Part shown: one piece after another, positions 42,519-52,220 of the stretch
Numbering within the stretch: the first letter of the stretch is position 1
Layout: the number at the start of each line of letters is the position of its first letter
Source of the DNA: Diplonema japonicum
Taxonomy: Eukaryota; Euglenozoa; Diplonemea; Diplonemida; Diplonemidae
DNA: 64,000 nucleotides
Assembly (NCBI GenBank): GCA_964019335.1
Contig: OZ025693.1
Span: 186,001 to 250,000 of the forward strand
Direction of reading: 5' to 3'
Notes under the pieces: generated by a model
Databases searched by the model: none
What the model saw: only the letters and a program-made list of their open reading frames with translations
What the model was told of the DNA's origin: nothing
Made by a program: the position numbers and the translations under genes

Positions 42519-42791
42519 TTATTTTGCAGCATTCGTGGCTTCTATCCTTCTTGCTTTTTCTTCCACAGCCATCAGCTTGCTCTCGGTTTTCTCGATGCGT
42601 GCTGTGACACTTTTCTCAAAATTGCTGAACAAGTCTGTTAGATCCTGAATTCTGTTGAGAAGAGAGAGTTGGATGGATGGAACTTTCAAAAAAAAAAAAA
42701 AAAAATACCTATCACACAACACCTGCATTGCCTCCCTGTCGTCCCAATTTTGTGTAGCCTCTTGTTGAGTATTAGGGTCCGGTTGTTCCAT
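42519..42791 (-). CDS. BRK1: WAVE/SCAR complex subunit BRICK1 (HSPC300)
   Basis: 71 residues from two exons; intron 42652-42708 is 57 bp (donor GTATTT, acceptor CTTCTCAACAG). Spliced, the protein reads NWDDREAMQVLCDRIQDLTD and ends in a helix with FSNFEKSVTARIEKTESKL and EEKARRIEA. The NW-REY-like start, the F-x-x-F-E/D-x-S segment and total length all match BRK1. BRK1 is the smallest subunit of the WAVE regulatory complex, which activates Arp2/3 at membranes. An alternative acceptor 29 nt upstream would insert extra residues and break the match. Its presence predicts the rest of the WAVE complex elsewhere in the genome. Confidence 0.85.
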   Translation of the reverse strand: MEQPDPNTQQEATQNWDDREAMQVLCDRYFFFFFLKVPSIQLSLLNRIQDLTDLFSNFEKSVTARIEKTESKLMAVEEKARRIEATNAAK

Positions 42792-42879
42792 TTTTTTCCC
42801 CCTCTTTTTCTTTTTTTTTTTTCCTTCTCCTTCCTTCCTTCTTTTTGTCGTTTGGCTCAGGAGTTCCAACAACTGAAGG

Positions 42880-43038
42880 ATGAGATCAGCCGCTCAGAGT
42901 CGTGTGAAGAAGGTCAAGGCAGCAACAACCGAGCAAAAGACAGCAGAGAAGTTAGCGTCCCTAACGAAACGGCTACATATGACAACCGCAAGAACGAAGC
43001 TTCAAAGAAGGAGAAAAGAGAAAAAAGAAATAAAATAA
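42880..43038 (+). CDS. Candidate small basic protein on the opposite strand
   Basis: 52 residues, MRSAAQSRVKKVKAATTEQK onwards, ending in KKEIK. It is preceded on the plus strand by a long pyrimidine tract ending TTTGGCTCAG, 20 nt before the ATG, which is a strong acceptor signal. It would be divergent from BRK1 and is the only plausible plus-strand host gene. No family recognised, and an overlapping frame (EFQQLKDEISRSES) is an equally possible exon. Confidence 0.3.
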   Translation: MRSAAQSRVKKVKAATTEQKTAEKLASLTKRLHMTTARTKLQRRRKEKKEIK

Positions 43039-43050
43039 AAAACATAAGAG

Positions 43051-43212
43051 TATTGGCGGCGCCCTGCACAAGCAATGTCTACTTGAATACAGGGGGCGCA
43101 CCTCGGCCAGGCTTTCTCCATATTCCGCGTCGTGTGGTGTGCAGCTCAGCCCTAGCCCCAGCCCCAGGTAACCAAGAGCCTGCGCTCGTGCGGTTTGCTG
43201 CCCAAACAATGA
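43051..43212 (+). repeat. Interspersed repeat family 1, copy B (partial, diverged)
   Basis: Matches copies at 2961 and 56170 from 'gtctacttgaatacaggggg' through 'gcgcaccctcg'-like sequence to 'cggtttgctgccc', with internal deletions and no 3' third. Confidence 0.5.
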
Positions 43213-43316
43213 ATAGAAACGGGGGGGGTCTCTCTCGTTTTTTTTTCCTCTTTTTTTTTTCTTTTTTTCTATATTTAGCACCCGAAACAAAAGGGGGGAG
43301 AAAAAAAAAGAATTCA

Positions 43317-43654
43317 CTATGATAGGAAACGAAGTGGTTTAGCAACGGCCCACCAAAGAAAGAAAGGGGGAAAAAAAAAGGGAAAAGAAAAAAGAAAAAA
43401 GAAAAAAAAATAGAAACTTTTAAAGGAACTAATCAAAAAGGGAAGGGGGGGCAAAAACACCTAGATCTCAGAGTCACTGTCTCAGAGATTCCACAAAAAG
43501 ATTTTGCCAAAAAAAAAAAAGCCTGTTCTGGGAGAGGGAGGGGTGTCCTCTCCTAGGCATAACCGATACGTAACAACGCACAAACTCGTGTTTTTTTTTT
43601 CTTTTTTTCTTCCACCCTTCGTCATTTTCTTCACTCACTAGGGGCCTCATAATT

Positions 43655-43700
<46 letters not shown>

Positions 43701-44009
43701 GCCATGAACATAGAGTCCTGAAGGTCCTTTTTTTTTTTCTTTTTTTTCCTCAGCATTTTCCAACGAGTAGAAAATATGGATGTCATGGGAAGAAGAACAA
43801 AAAAGGTGGGGGGGGTTCTTTTTTGAAGGAGGAAAGACCATTAAAAAAAAGGGAGAGGGTCAAAAAATGTGATGCAAAACAACTCAAAAAAAAAAACGAA
43901 TTTTCAAGTACTTTTTTTTTAGTGCCACGATTGGTACCGGGGAGAAAGAGGAAGAAAAAAAAAAAAGATCACTATGATAGGAAACGAAGTGGTTAGCAAC
44001 GGCCCACCA
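43317..44009. repeat. Direct repeats of about 40 bp bracketing low-complexity DNA
   Basis: 'ctatgataggaaacgaagtg' followed by 'agcaacggcccacca' occurs at 43317-43357 and 43971-44009. The roughly 610 bp between are homopolymers with no gene. It may be a remnant of a repeat or a recombination product. Confidence 0.5.
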
Positions 44010-44156
44010 AAAAAAAAGAAAAGAAAAAAGCAGTGCTACTTTTTTCTTTTCCTTTTTTTTTTTTTTTTTTTTTTTTTTTCATAGTATCCAGGGTTAACCG
44101 ATCACCCGCGGGTTTTTAATTACAATCGGGTTTTAAATTGACGTCAAATGAAGGGC

Positions 44157-44925
44157 GAGCATGCAACCATGCTTAAAACCCTTATATTCGTATCCCGGGG
44201 CCCCCAGATACACAAAGCCGGCCCCAGGGAGCATCAAAACGACTTAGAAAAGGATTATTTTCTCGAAAAGCTGTTTTTTCGCTTTTTTTGACGGGTTTTT
44301 AATTAAAAGCGAAAAAACAAAAAAAATCGAAAATCAAAAATTAAAACAGGAGGAGAGCATGCAATCATGCTTAAAACCCTTCGTTTCATCCCCCGGGCCC
44401 CCCAGATACACAAAGCCGACCCCAGGGAGCATCAAAATGACATAGAAAAGGATTATTTTCCCGAAAAGCTGGTGCTTCCCTGTTTCAGGCAGGATCCTAA
44501 TTGGGAGCGAAATCAAAAGTCAATAATTAAAACGGGAGGAGAGCACGCAACCATGCATATAATAACCCTTTTATTCGTCCCCCGGGCCCCCCAGATACAC
44601 AAAGCCGACCCCAGGGAGCATCAAAACGACTTAGAAAAGGATTATTTTTCCGAAAAGCTGTTTTTTCGCTTTTTTTGGCGGTTTTTCTTCTTTTTTCTGT
44701 TTAAATAGGAGCGAAATCAAAAATCAATAATTAGAACGGGAGGAGAGCATGCAACCATACTTATAACCCTTCTATTCGTCTCCCGGACCTCCCAGGTACA
44801 CAACGCCTGCATCGAAACAACTTAGAAAAGGATTATTTTCCCGAAAATCGGCATTCTCCCTGTTTTTGGCGGGTTTTTAACTGGGCACGAAAGTCAATAA
44901 TGAAAAACATTGAAACTTGAACGGG
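44157..44925. repeat. Four tandem units of about 180-205 bp
   Basis: Units start near 44157, 44355, 44541 and 44745, each with 'gagcatgcaaccatgctt' then 'cagatacacaaagccgaccc' then 'gaaaaggattattttcccga'. Sequence identity is high but lengths vary through the T/A-rich spacer. Contained in the TIR element. Confidence 0.9.
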
Positions 44926-45234
44926 AAGTAGCAACGCACAAAGTAAGGGGGCGCCTTGAAAAGCTCTATGGGACACACGGAAGCGTGCCCGTTGAGGCAG
45001 GATGTTCACCCACAGAGACCGGGCTTGCGTTATCGGTGTCCTCCCACCGTTCTTAGCCTTGTCAGCAGCGATCCTGCTAGCAAGTGTGCCCTTGGTGCCG
45101 TAGGAGCTTAATTTCCTCCTTTTGGCATGGGCCACCAGCTGGTCCCTGCTCTTCTCCAAGAGCTGAGTCTTGTATCGCACCTCTGAAGAAGTCACAGATT
45201 CTTCAGAAGAGGAAGAGGAACAAGTGTCGGACAT
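44833..45234 (-). CDS. Small SAP-motif protein inside the TIR element
   Basis: 133 codons: an acidic serine-rich start (MSDTCSSSSSEESVTSSEVR) then LLEKSRDQLVAHAKRRKLSS and GTKGTLASRIA, which fits the SAP DNA-binding helix-extension-helix. The C-terminal half enters the fourth tandem repeat and looks non-conserved. The coding strand shows ATACTTTTTTTTAGGATAAAATG, an acceptor-like signal 6 nt before the start, so the frame may be expressed. It could be an element-encoded DNA-binding protein or a host gene caught between repeats. Confidence 0.5.
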   Translation of the reverse strand: MSDTCSSSSSEESVTSSEVRYKTQLLEKSRDQLVAHAKRRKLSSYGTKGTLASRIAADKAKNGGRTPITQARSLWVNILPQRARFRVSHRAFQGAPLLCALLLPVQVSMFFIIDFRAQLKTRQKQGECRFSGK

Positions 45235-45286
45235 TTTATCCTAAAAAAAAGTATTTGGGGTGAGTTCTTACGAAAATAATAAAAAA

Positions 45287-45673
45287 GTCCGAAAGCCAGT
45301 TTTTTCAAAACTGCATTTAAGGCCTTAAATAAGGCTCTATTTTGGATTTTGATGGCTGGAATGGGCTCAGATCGTAAAAATAGGGTTTTTAGAAAAAAGA
45401 ATTTTTGAGCATGGTCTTGGTATTTTTTGCCAGAAATATGGGTTTTGGATCGATCAAACCGATCATAAATCCTGTTGTTTTTAACTTGGACCTCCCTGAC
45501 CCAGGAGAATTACAGGTCTGAAAACCAGTTTTTTCAAAACTGCATTTAAGGCCTTGAATAAGGCTCTATTTTGGGTTTTAATGGCTGGAATGGGCTCAGA
45601 TCGTAAAAATAGGGTCATGGTCTTGGTATTTTTTGAAATATGGGTTTTGGATCGATCAAACCGATCCGAAATT
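45287..45673. repeat. Two direct repeats of about 160-180 bp
   Basis: Copies at 45287-45471 and 45515-45673 share 'ttcaaaactgcatttaaggc', 'atggctggaatgggctcaga' and 'gatcgatcaaaccgatc', differing by a small internal deletion. Located at the right side of the TIR element. Confidence 0.9.
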
Positions 45674-45804
45674 AAAAAAAAACCGATCAAACCGATCCGA
45701 AATTAGAAAAAAACCGATCATTAACCCGACTGTGATCGAAAATCTAAAATTGCTCGGGTCGGGTTTCAAAACCCGAAGGTGATCGGTTAACCCTGGACAC
45801 TATG

Positions 45805-46346
45805 TTTTTTTTAATTCAAAGAAAAACGCCCCTTTGCATCACTTTTTAATGCTAATTTGACCCCCTTGGCATACTGGTGAAAACGAAATGGTTATTTCGC
45901 ATTTTTTTTCAAAAAAGCTTCAATCTATTTTTCTTTTTTTTTTTTCTTTTCTTTTTTTTATAATATAACTCTGAGTCAGATTTTCAACTGTAGGAATGAA
46001 TATAATATTTCAACTTTATTTTCATGCTAGATTTCAGGCTTGTTTTTAGAAGAAAAACAAGGTGCAGGAAATGAAAATTACTCTATGAGTGGATATATAT
46101 AAAGTACTTTATATTCACGCTAGCCCCATTTCCACAATACACGCAAGGGTTCGGGTCCCTTGTTTTGGAAACCCTTTCAAATCTGACTGACGTTAAATAA
46201 AACAATAAGGATTTAGTGAAAATAGATCCGATTTTCACTTGTGGTGGCATGTTTGTTGCTCGCTTCGCTCGTGAAGTCATATATCCACTCGTTAAACCAC
46301 TGCCACCACGCGTGAAAATCACAGGATCTTATTTACTAAATAAGTA

Positions 46347-46382
<36 letters not shown>

Positions 46383-46823
46383 TTCTTTTTTTTTTGCAAA
46401 ACGATTCGCATTTTCGCATAGTTTCCGCATTGCGAAAATAGCCACTTTTTAGTGGTAAAAAAAAAAAAAAAAAAAAAAAAAACTTTTTTGGCAACTGCTT
46501 CCTTAGACCACATCGGAAATATTTGATACGAAAAACAATTCGCATGCCTGGGGGGGGAGGGGGTGACACCGCCAATAAACACACACCAATAAAGTAACTA
46601 AATCCAACGAAGGGAACAGACGCCTTGAGGGAAATGGAAATAAAAAAAAAACCCCCCACTCCCCCCAGAAAATTATGTTCTGTTCTCTCTTCTTCTTTTT
46701 TTTTTTTTCCTACTTGCTGCTCATATTCTTTTTTTTTTTTCTTCTTTCGCAAAAAAAAAAAGGCTACAACTGAGAGAAAAAAAAAAGAGGGGGGGGAAAA
46801 AAAAGGGGGGGGAGGAAAGGAAT
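45805..46823. other. non-genic region with a fold-back and an (ATT)n run
   Basis: Inverted arms include 'gattttcac…gtggtggca' (about 46231-46250) with 'tgccaccacgcgtgaaaatc' (about 46300-46320), and 'gagtggatatat' near 46087 with 'atatatccactc' near 46285. This nested fold-back resembles a MITE remnant. An (ATT)n microsatellite lies at about 46350-46382. The remainder is homopolymeric; no gene. Confidence 0.5.
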
Positions 46824-47069
46824 TCACAGTTCAAAACACTTATCGCAGACCCGCGTATCTCGGTTGAGGGCCTTCAGGAATTTCGAGTGTTTGCTGCAAT
46901 CTCCACAAAATAGCATTCCACACGCACGGCAGTGATGGCGTCTCCTGAACCAAGTAAACAGCCTCTTGCAATTATTGCACACAGGCATCCCCTCCTCCCA
47001 TTCCACCTTGTACTCGCTCTTCTCGTCTTTTTGGTCAGCTCGTATTTTCGCCGCCCCGCTGGCCGCCAT
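46824..47069 (-). CDS. Stand-alone FYVE zinc-finger protein
   Basis: 81 residues that are nearly all one FYVE domain: W near the start of the domain, CNNCKRLF, the basic PI3P-binding RRRHHCRACG motif, FCGDCS and the closing RVCDKC. All eight zinc-ligand cysteine/histidine positions appear present. Such domains bind phosphatidylinositol 3-phosphate on endosomes. It is unusual for a FYVE domain to make up a whole protein; no further exon with clear coding content is visible downstream. The ATG follows an A-run. Confidence 0.85.
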   Translation of the reverse strand: MAASGAAKIRADQKDEKSEYKVEWEEGMPVCNNCKRLFTWFRRRHHCRACGMLFCGDCSKHSKFLKALNRDTRVCDKCFEL

Positions 47070-47307
47070 TTTTTTCTTTTTTTTTTTTTCTTCCTTAGGA
47101 TCGATTCTTTTTTTTTTTTTTTTTCTTTCTTGGCCCGCAGTTGCGCGGGTGTTACAGCCACGGACTGTTGTGGAACCTCTTGAGGAGCGCGTCACCGTGT
47201 CTCCTTGAGAAAAAAAAAAAAAAAATTCAAATTAACATGCAAGCCCCTGAGACGAAAGCCGCATGCCCTAAAAAGGGAGAGGGGGTATGGTCAGTACTAG
47301 GTGTCTC

Positions 47308-47481
47308 TCAGTTTCGATCTAATCTTGCGACTCCTCCAAGTGCTGATCTCTTCAGGCAAGTAGCACCCTTCATTGGCTCCCACTTGCGTCCCAGCGGGTA
47401 TGGAGAGTACTTTTTCCCGACCACGGTCTCCGCATTTGCTCTGTGGACAAGGCTATGGAAAAGCCAGGTACTTAGTGGCTC
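47308..47481 (-). CDS. Possible exon or small protein, start unresolved
   Basis: Downstream of a strong pyrimidine tract ending CGCGCGCAG on the coding strand, a frame encodes EPLSTWLFHSLVHRANAETV then GKKYSPYPLGRKWEPMKG and stops after ARLDRN. The Y-P-L-G-R-K-W-E pattern looks protein-like, but no convincing in-frame ATG lies before it, so this may be a last exon whose first exon I cannot place. Confidence 0.3.
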   Translation of the reverse strand, partial: EPLSTWLFHSLVHRANAETVVGKKYSPYPLGRKWEPMKGATCLKRSALGGVARLDRN

Positions 47482-47791
47482 CTGCGCGCGAAAAAAAAGA
47501 TCCCAAGCGGGGCGGACAATTTGGAAAAAAAGAAATGAAAGAAGCACTAGAAGAAGGGGGGGGGGGGGGGGGGAATAGAAAGGGGGGATAAAACCCGTCA
47601 AAAAAAAAAGAAAAAGAAAAGTAAAGAAACACTTCAGGGGGGGGATGGGGAGGGGGGTGTATAAACACGTACGACTGGTGTTATCGTTAACTTTGAAAAA
47701 AAAAAGGTTTTTCCTTGTTTTTTTTTTTTTTTTTCTCTTTGTTTCATTTTTTTTTTTTTTTTTCCTTCTTTTTCCATGTTCCCTCAATTCT

Positions 47792-47893
47792 CTACTGCAG
47801 GTAGACAAGTAGGGCAAAAGGGGTGAGGGCCAGGCTGTAGAAGAAGACGGCGTTCTCAGCCCACACGTCATTCAGAGCCTTGTCACGAGAGTT

Positions 47894-47928
<35 letters not shown>

Positions 47929-48429
47929 TCAAAGATAATTTAAAAAATAACAAAAGAACATACAAAAAAGGCGCATGCTTGCACAACTTGTCTGATGTCA
48001 GAGCCTGCCTAGGAATCTTTTCTTTGAGAGTTGCGTACTCGTGTGCCGCCTAAAATAAGAAAATTAAAAAAAAAATTTTTTTTCTTCTTTTATTTTTGGC
48101 TTGTTTGGAAGAGCATTGCCCCCCAACACCCCCGAGTACGGACGACAGTGGATTAACGCATGTTCAGTGTTCAGCCTGCCTACAACTTTGCGTAACTCCG
48201 TGCTTCAAAGACTACCACCTTGAGAAGGCCTTAAAAAGCTCATTAGAATTTTACAGTCGATTTTTTTTTTCTTTTGACTTGTTTGTTACCCCCGATGGGC
48301 AAAAAAAAAAAAAAAATGGCAAAGGTTAAAATCGCCCTCCCTTCTCTTCCCATAACATACCGTTGTCATCACAGACCTCTTCCCCGCTGCCCTCACTGCC
48401 ACGGTACCTACAGCTCGCATTACGCTCAT
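47792..48429 (-). CDS. Small mitochondrial-type inner membrane protein, three exons
   Basis: 85 residues assembled from exons 48361-48429, 47964-48049 and 47792-47894, in frame (258 nt). The N-terminus (MSVMRAVGTVAVRAAGKRSV) is a typical mitochondrial presequence: basic, no acids. A soluble segment (YATLKEKIPRQALTSDKLC) and a terminal hydrophobic helix (AVFFYSLALTPFALLVYLQ) follow. This layout fits a supernumerary respiratory-chain or ATP synthase subunit, but I do not recognise which. The introns are 311 bp (the longest found) and 69 bp, both with GTATGT donors; the long one contains an antisense piggyBac-like fragment. Confidence 0.6.
48096..48260 (+). mobile_element. piggyBac C-terminal cysteine-rich fragment
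   Basis: A plus-strand frame reads HVQCSACLQLCVTPCFKDYH, the C-x-x-C…L-C-V-x-P-C-F-x-x-Y-H signature at the end of piggyBac transposases. Only this end survives, with no TIR nearby, and it lies inside an intron of the small mitochondrial-type gene. It is a different copy from the element at 18.6 kb. Confidence 0.55.
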
Positions 48430-48531
48430 TGTTTTTTTTTTTTTTTTTTAATCCTCTTTTTTTTTGCTTCGTTATTAAGCGGGGGAAACAAAAAAAAAAA
48501 AAAAGAGAGATTCTGTACCCTCTCCCTCCCT

Positions 48532-50229
48532 CTAAATTCGCTCTCTGTTGGGTTTGTACTGCTCAACAGGGATTTGTTCAAACGGTGATTCTAACCGCTG
48601 TACCTTGGCTTTAGAAGGTTTCACGGAATGTGTGTTTCTCCGCTGCTCCTCCTCCTCCTCAGTTTTCTTCTTAGCAATAAACTTAACCCACTCAGCAGCT
48701 TGCTGTGACTCGTACTCATTGAAGCAATCAAGGTATTGGTCCATCTTTTTCGTAATAAAATGAGTCATCGCAGGACCGGGCAGGACACCCAAACGGGACA
48801 ACGCCCAACCGATACGTGTTACGGTGTTGGCAACAATGTGCTTGTTGTTGGTTTCATTGAGTACTTGAAGCATAAATGCGGAGTAACGTAACTTGGCATC
48901 TGAGCTGAGCGCCGGGGAGAAGACGCCCAACGCATGGAAACCATTTGTTACGTTTGCCTCGGAAAAAGTGTTTTTCGGAATCGTTTGCAGTTTGTTGAAA
49001 CAGGTTTCAAAAATATCAACGTCTGCGACCATGCGGAGCTTGGGCATTGCTGTAAGAATCTGATCGAGATTGTAAATACGCGCGGATTTTAAAAGTTCAG
49101 GCCGTTCTCGCAATGTGCTTCCTACAGACTGAACGTGGTACTGATTTTCATGACGCAGCTTGCAAAAGCTCCATAGTAAGCAACACACATGGGCGACGGT
49201 TAGCTCCCCAGACACATCCACATCTGTCAGCTGCTCAGCAAGAACGTCGATCATCGGCATGAACCGTTCCGGGGCTTTCTTCCCCACAACGAACTCACTC
49301 CCAATCGTCGACGCCAGCGCGTACAATAAATTAATTTTTTCAACGTTTTTCCAATTCACGAAGCTATCGATTCTAAGAAGCACCTTGTCAAACACCGGTT
49401 CCGCCATTTCAAATGGAATTCGACACCGTCCCAAAGCATGTAAAAATATAACAAGATCTCGATCAAAAATAACTTCTTTTGAAGAACAGATCGCATCGAT
49501 GAGCAACGGTACCGCAAAGCCCCGTAGCTCCTCCGCCTCGGGGATCATCGAAAGCCCGCGGACCGCGTACGCCAGCTGTAGAGGCGGGACGGGTTTTTTC
49601 ATGTGTAGTTTGAAGAATCCATCCAATGCTTGTTGGCAAAGCTCGAACCGCCAGTAACGAAGATCGCACCCATGGCTGAGAAGGCTCGTGATGTCTTTTA
49701 TATCGACTTTATTCTCCCATCCGGGCTCTTTGAGAAGCATGAAACTCAGGGCATCCCATGTTTCCCGATGCCCGCAGTGAATTAGGTTTGATGATATGAA
49801 CAGTCGATCTGATAAAGGCGCGTTTCGGAAGGAGCTTTTCTTAGTCATCGTTGCTCTGTGGATCTTATTCAACGCGGCCCTATTGTTTACGCGGAGTTGG
49901 GTAAAGGCTGCTACTGTGGAACAGATTGATGTTATGTTGGGGTGTTTTAAAGGGTTGGACACGACAGCGTCGCAGAGGTATGTGAGGACGTCTGATCCGG
50001 GGGCCGAGCGCATTTTAGCGAAGGCTTGGAGGGTTCTGCCCGCGTCCATAGGGAGGATGACCTTGCTGATGGTTTTCTTGTTGCTTATGATGTCTTGCTC
50101 CAGGGTTCGCATTAGCAACTTTTTGTTGCCGTTGCCTTCATTTTTTACTATCTTCCACGCTGCGTCCGGAACGCTTCCCTTGTGGTCCCATTGGACTCGT
50201 TCTAAAACAACCGCTCCACGGCGCAGCAT
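48532..50229 (-). CDS. Mitochondrial-type helical-repeat (OPR/FASTK-like) protein
   Basis: 565 residues, intronless. The basic start MLRRGAVVLERVQW suggests mitochondrial import. The body is a series of helical pairs about 35-40 residues long with LxxAxAxxxI/LP-like ends (LQLAYAVRGLSMIPEAEELR, DLVIFLHALGRCRIPFEMAE, VTRIGWALSRLGVLPGPAMT), typical of octotricopeptide/FASTK-type RNA-binding repeats. The C-terminus is charged, without a clear RAP domain. The likely role is organellar RNA processing or stability. An acceptor-like CATTTCTGAAAAG precedes the ATG by 14 nt. Confidence 0.7.
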   Translation of the reverse strand: MLRRGAVVLERVQWDHKGSVPDAAWKIVKNEGNGNKKLLMRTLEQDIISNKKTISKVILPMDAGRTLQAFAKMRSAPGSDVLTYLCDAVVSNPLKHPNITSICSTVAAFTQLRVNNRAALNKIHRATMTKKSSFRNAPLSDRLFISSNLIHCGHRETWDALSFMLLKEPGWENKVDIKDITSLLSHGCDLRYWRFELCQQALDGFFKLHMKKPVPPLQLAYAVRGLSMIPEAEELRGFAVPLLIDAICSSKEVIFDRDLVIFLHALGRCRIPFEMAEPVFDKVLLRIDSFVNWKNVEKINLLYALASTIGSEFVVGKKAPERFMPMIDVLAEQLTDVDVSGELTVAHVCCLLWSFCKLRHENQYHVQSVGSTLRERPELLKSARIYNLDQILTAMPKLRMVADVDIFETCFNKLQTIPKNTFSEANVTNGFHALGVFSPALSSDAKLRYSAFMLQVLNETNNKHIVANTVTRIGWALSRLGVLPGPAMTHFITKKMDQYLDCFNEYESQQAAEWVKFIAKKKTEEEEEQRRNTHSVKPSKAKVQRLESPFEQIPVEQYKPNRERI

Positions 50230-50340
50230 GGGGAGGAAAGTACCTTTTCAGAAATGGATAGGGGAAGGGAAAAAAAAAAAAAAAAAAAAAAAAACACATG
50301 GGAGAAGAAAAAAAAAAAAAGAAAATTAGAAAACAGATGG

Positions 50341-50451
50341 TGTCCTACGTACGTGTCGGGTATAACCGAGAAGTTTGTCAACCCGAAACACGTTTGCCAA
50401 CGTTCCCCTTTTGTTTCAGACAAGTCAAAGACTCGTTCTTGCAAAAAAAAA
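50341..50451 (+). repeat. Interspersed repeat family 2, copy 1
   Basis: Shares 'tgtcaacccgaaacacgttt', 'gccaacgttccccttttgtt' and 'acaagtcaaagactcgttct' with 61087-61233 and is followed by an A-run. About 100 bp of unique body, SINE-like. Confidence 0.75.
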
Positions 50452-51027
50452 GGGGGGGTTACGTAACTATATATATTCCAGACTTTTTTTTTGAATTTTT
50501 CCTTTCTCAAAAAAACCCCCCCCATTCCTTTTTTTCCCCATCCCTTCTGAAATCTTGACCCCACGTTAGCCATTATGGCGGTGCACGCTGCTCTTTTTTT
50601 TTTTTTTTTTTTCACAATTCTATTTGTCGAGACTAAGTACTAGATAGTTGAGCGCAAAAATGAGTATGAAATCTCATCTAGGGTACCGTGTTTGTACTTT
50701 TCATTTGAAACGGAAAGCTCCGAAATCCGAATCTTTTTTCGCTGTTTTGCTCCATACACATACGGTATATAAAAAAAAAAAATCGCTCGCTTTGCGCAAA
50801 CAAAAAAAAAAAAAAAAAACTGGAGCATCAAACCTTCTCCGTCTTCTTTTTTTTTTTTTAAATTTTATTTTCTTCCTTTTCTTTTTCCCTCTTCTTCTTC
50901 GTTCATGCTCGACACTAACAAAAAAGAAAAGAAAAGAAAAAAAAAGAGCAACAAAGGGGGGGGGGGGGGGGGGGTAAGTTGGATTCAAAAAAAACAAAAT
51001 AAAAAAAAAAAATCCCTCCCCTTTTTC
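50452..51027. other. intergenic low-complexity DNA
   Basis: Homopolymers of all four bases; no gene recognised. Confidence 0.55.
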
Positions 51028-51955
51028 CTATTCCTCCCTTGCAAGCGACTCATCTTCATCATCTTCCTCCACAGACTCACGCAGGGCATCAAGCTGATCT
51101 TGAGGAGGTTCTTGGGCAAATTTCTGCGATTTTTTTTTTTTTTTTTTTTTAAATTACTTCCGCACCTTATGAGTAAACGGATCCTTCGGCAAATCACGCA
51201 GCTGGGCCCCTTGCGAGAGCGACTTCCTAACAAATTCAGGCAATATAAATGATGCATGGTGGACATCAGAGTTGTAATAGAAAGTATTGATATTCTTCTC
51301 CTCCCACTTTGCCCAATCGATTGGCGTTTTCATAGGGTGGATCTCATCAGAGCAGAAGACGTAAGAGTAATGCCCCGATAAAAACGTGGGCTGGTTGCTG
51401 TGCAAGATGAAAACATATTTGAAGATCAACGAGAGTTGGAGCTGAACGGCAATAACGGTCTCTTGATTCCAAGAAGGGCTGTCGACGTTGGCGATAAGGA
51501 TGGACCGCTTGGCCATAAGACGTTTCAGCTGCTCGTAAAATGCTTCTGTGAATAAAGATTCCGCAGCACCATAGTCCGTTGAATCAAGAACAACCACTTC
51601 ATAGCTATTTCGGTTGCTTGCTACTTCCAATTGTTCATCGACCCACTGCCGCCCGTCATATGCGAAAGCACGAGTTCTCGGGTCCATGTAGGCAGCGTGG
51701 AGGTACGGGAAGTAACTAGCCACCATGTCGCGCATCGCGAACATGTCAATATCTACTAGGTGTGCTGCTTCTACGTTTTTGTGTTCCAAAAGGCGTAGTA
51801 ATGCTCCTGCGTCGCCCCCACCAATGACCAAAACTTTTTTCGCATCCGGGATGTAATTCATCGGCACGTGAGCGGTCATCTCGTGGTAATTCACCTCATC
51901 CCTCTCTGTGATCTGCAGTGATCCGTCGATTACCAGAACGTGCCCGAAATATCTT

Positions 51956-51986
<31 letters not shown>

Positions 51987-52181
51987 GAAAAAAAAAAACT
52001 TTTTTTTTATATACCTATGTGCGTAGACTTGGATGTGTTGGTAATTCGTTTCCACCTCGAACAGCATCCTGTTCATCCCGAAGAGGTACGCGACGTCCCT
52101 CTGCAACTGGTACTCTATGAAGGGTTTGGCCGCCACCGTTACGTCCCCGAACAGACCGAACGTACCACCGAAACATGTTCT

Positions 52182-52220
<39 letters not shown>

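Larger units (their letters stand above)
44080..45804. mobile_element. TIR-bounded element with internal satellites and a SAP-domain frame
   Basis: The left end is CATAGTATCCAGGGTTAACC and the right end in reverse complement is CATAGTGTCCAGGGTTAACC; similarity continues about 36 bp (CGATCACC..CGGGTTTT). Both flanks are T-runs, with exactly eight Ts on the right, so an 8-bp duplication is possible but unprovable. The interior holds four tandem units of about 190 bp, two direct repeats of about 160-180 bp and a minus-strand SAP-domain frame. CAGGG near the end resembles hAT termini, but no hAT transposase is seen. Confidence 0.7.

Noticed and set aside
44157-45673. CRISPR-like array
   Set aside because: Units are about 160-205 bp tandem or direct repeats without short spacers, inside a TIR element of a eukaryotic genome.
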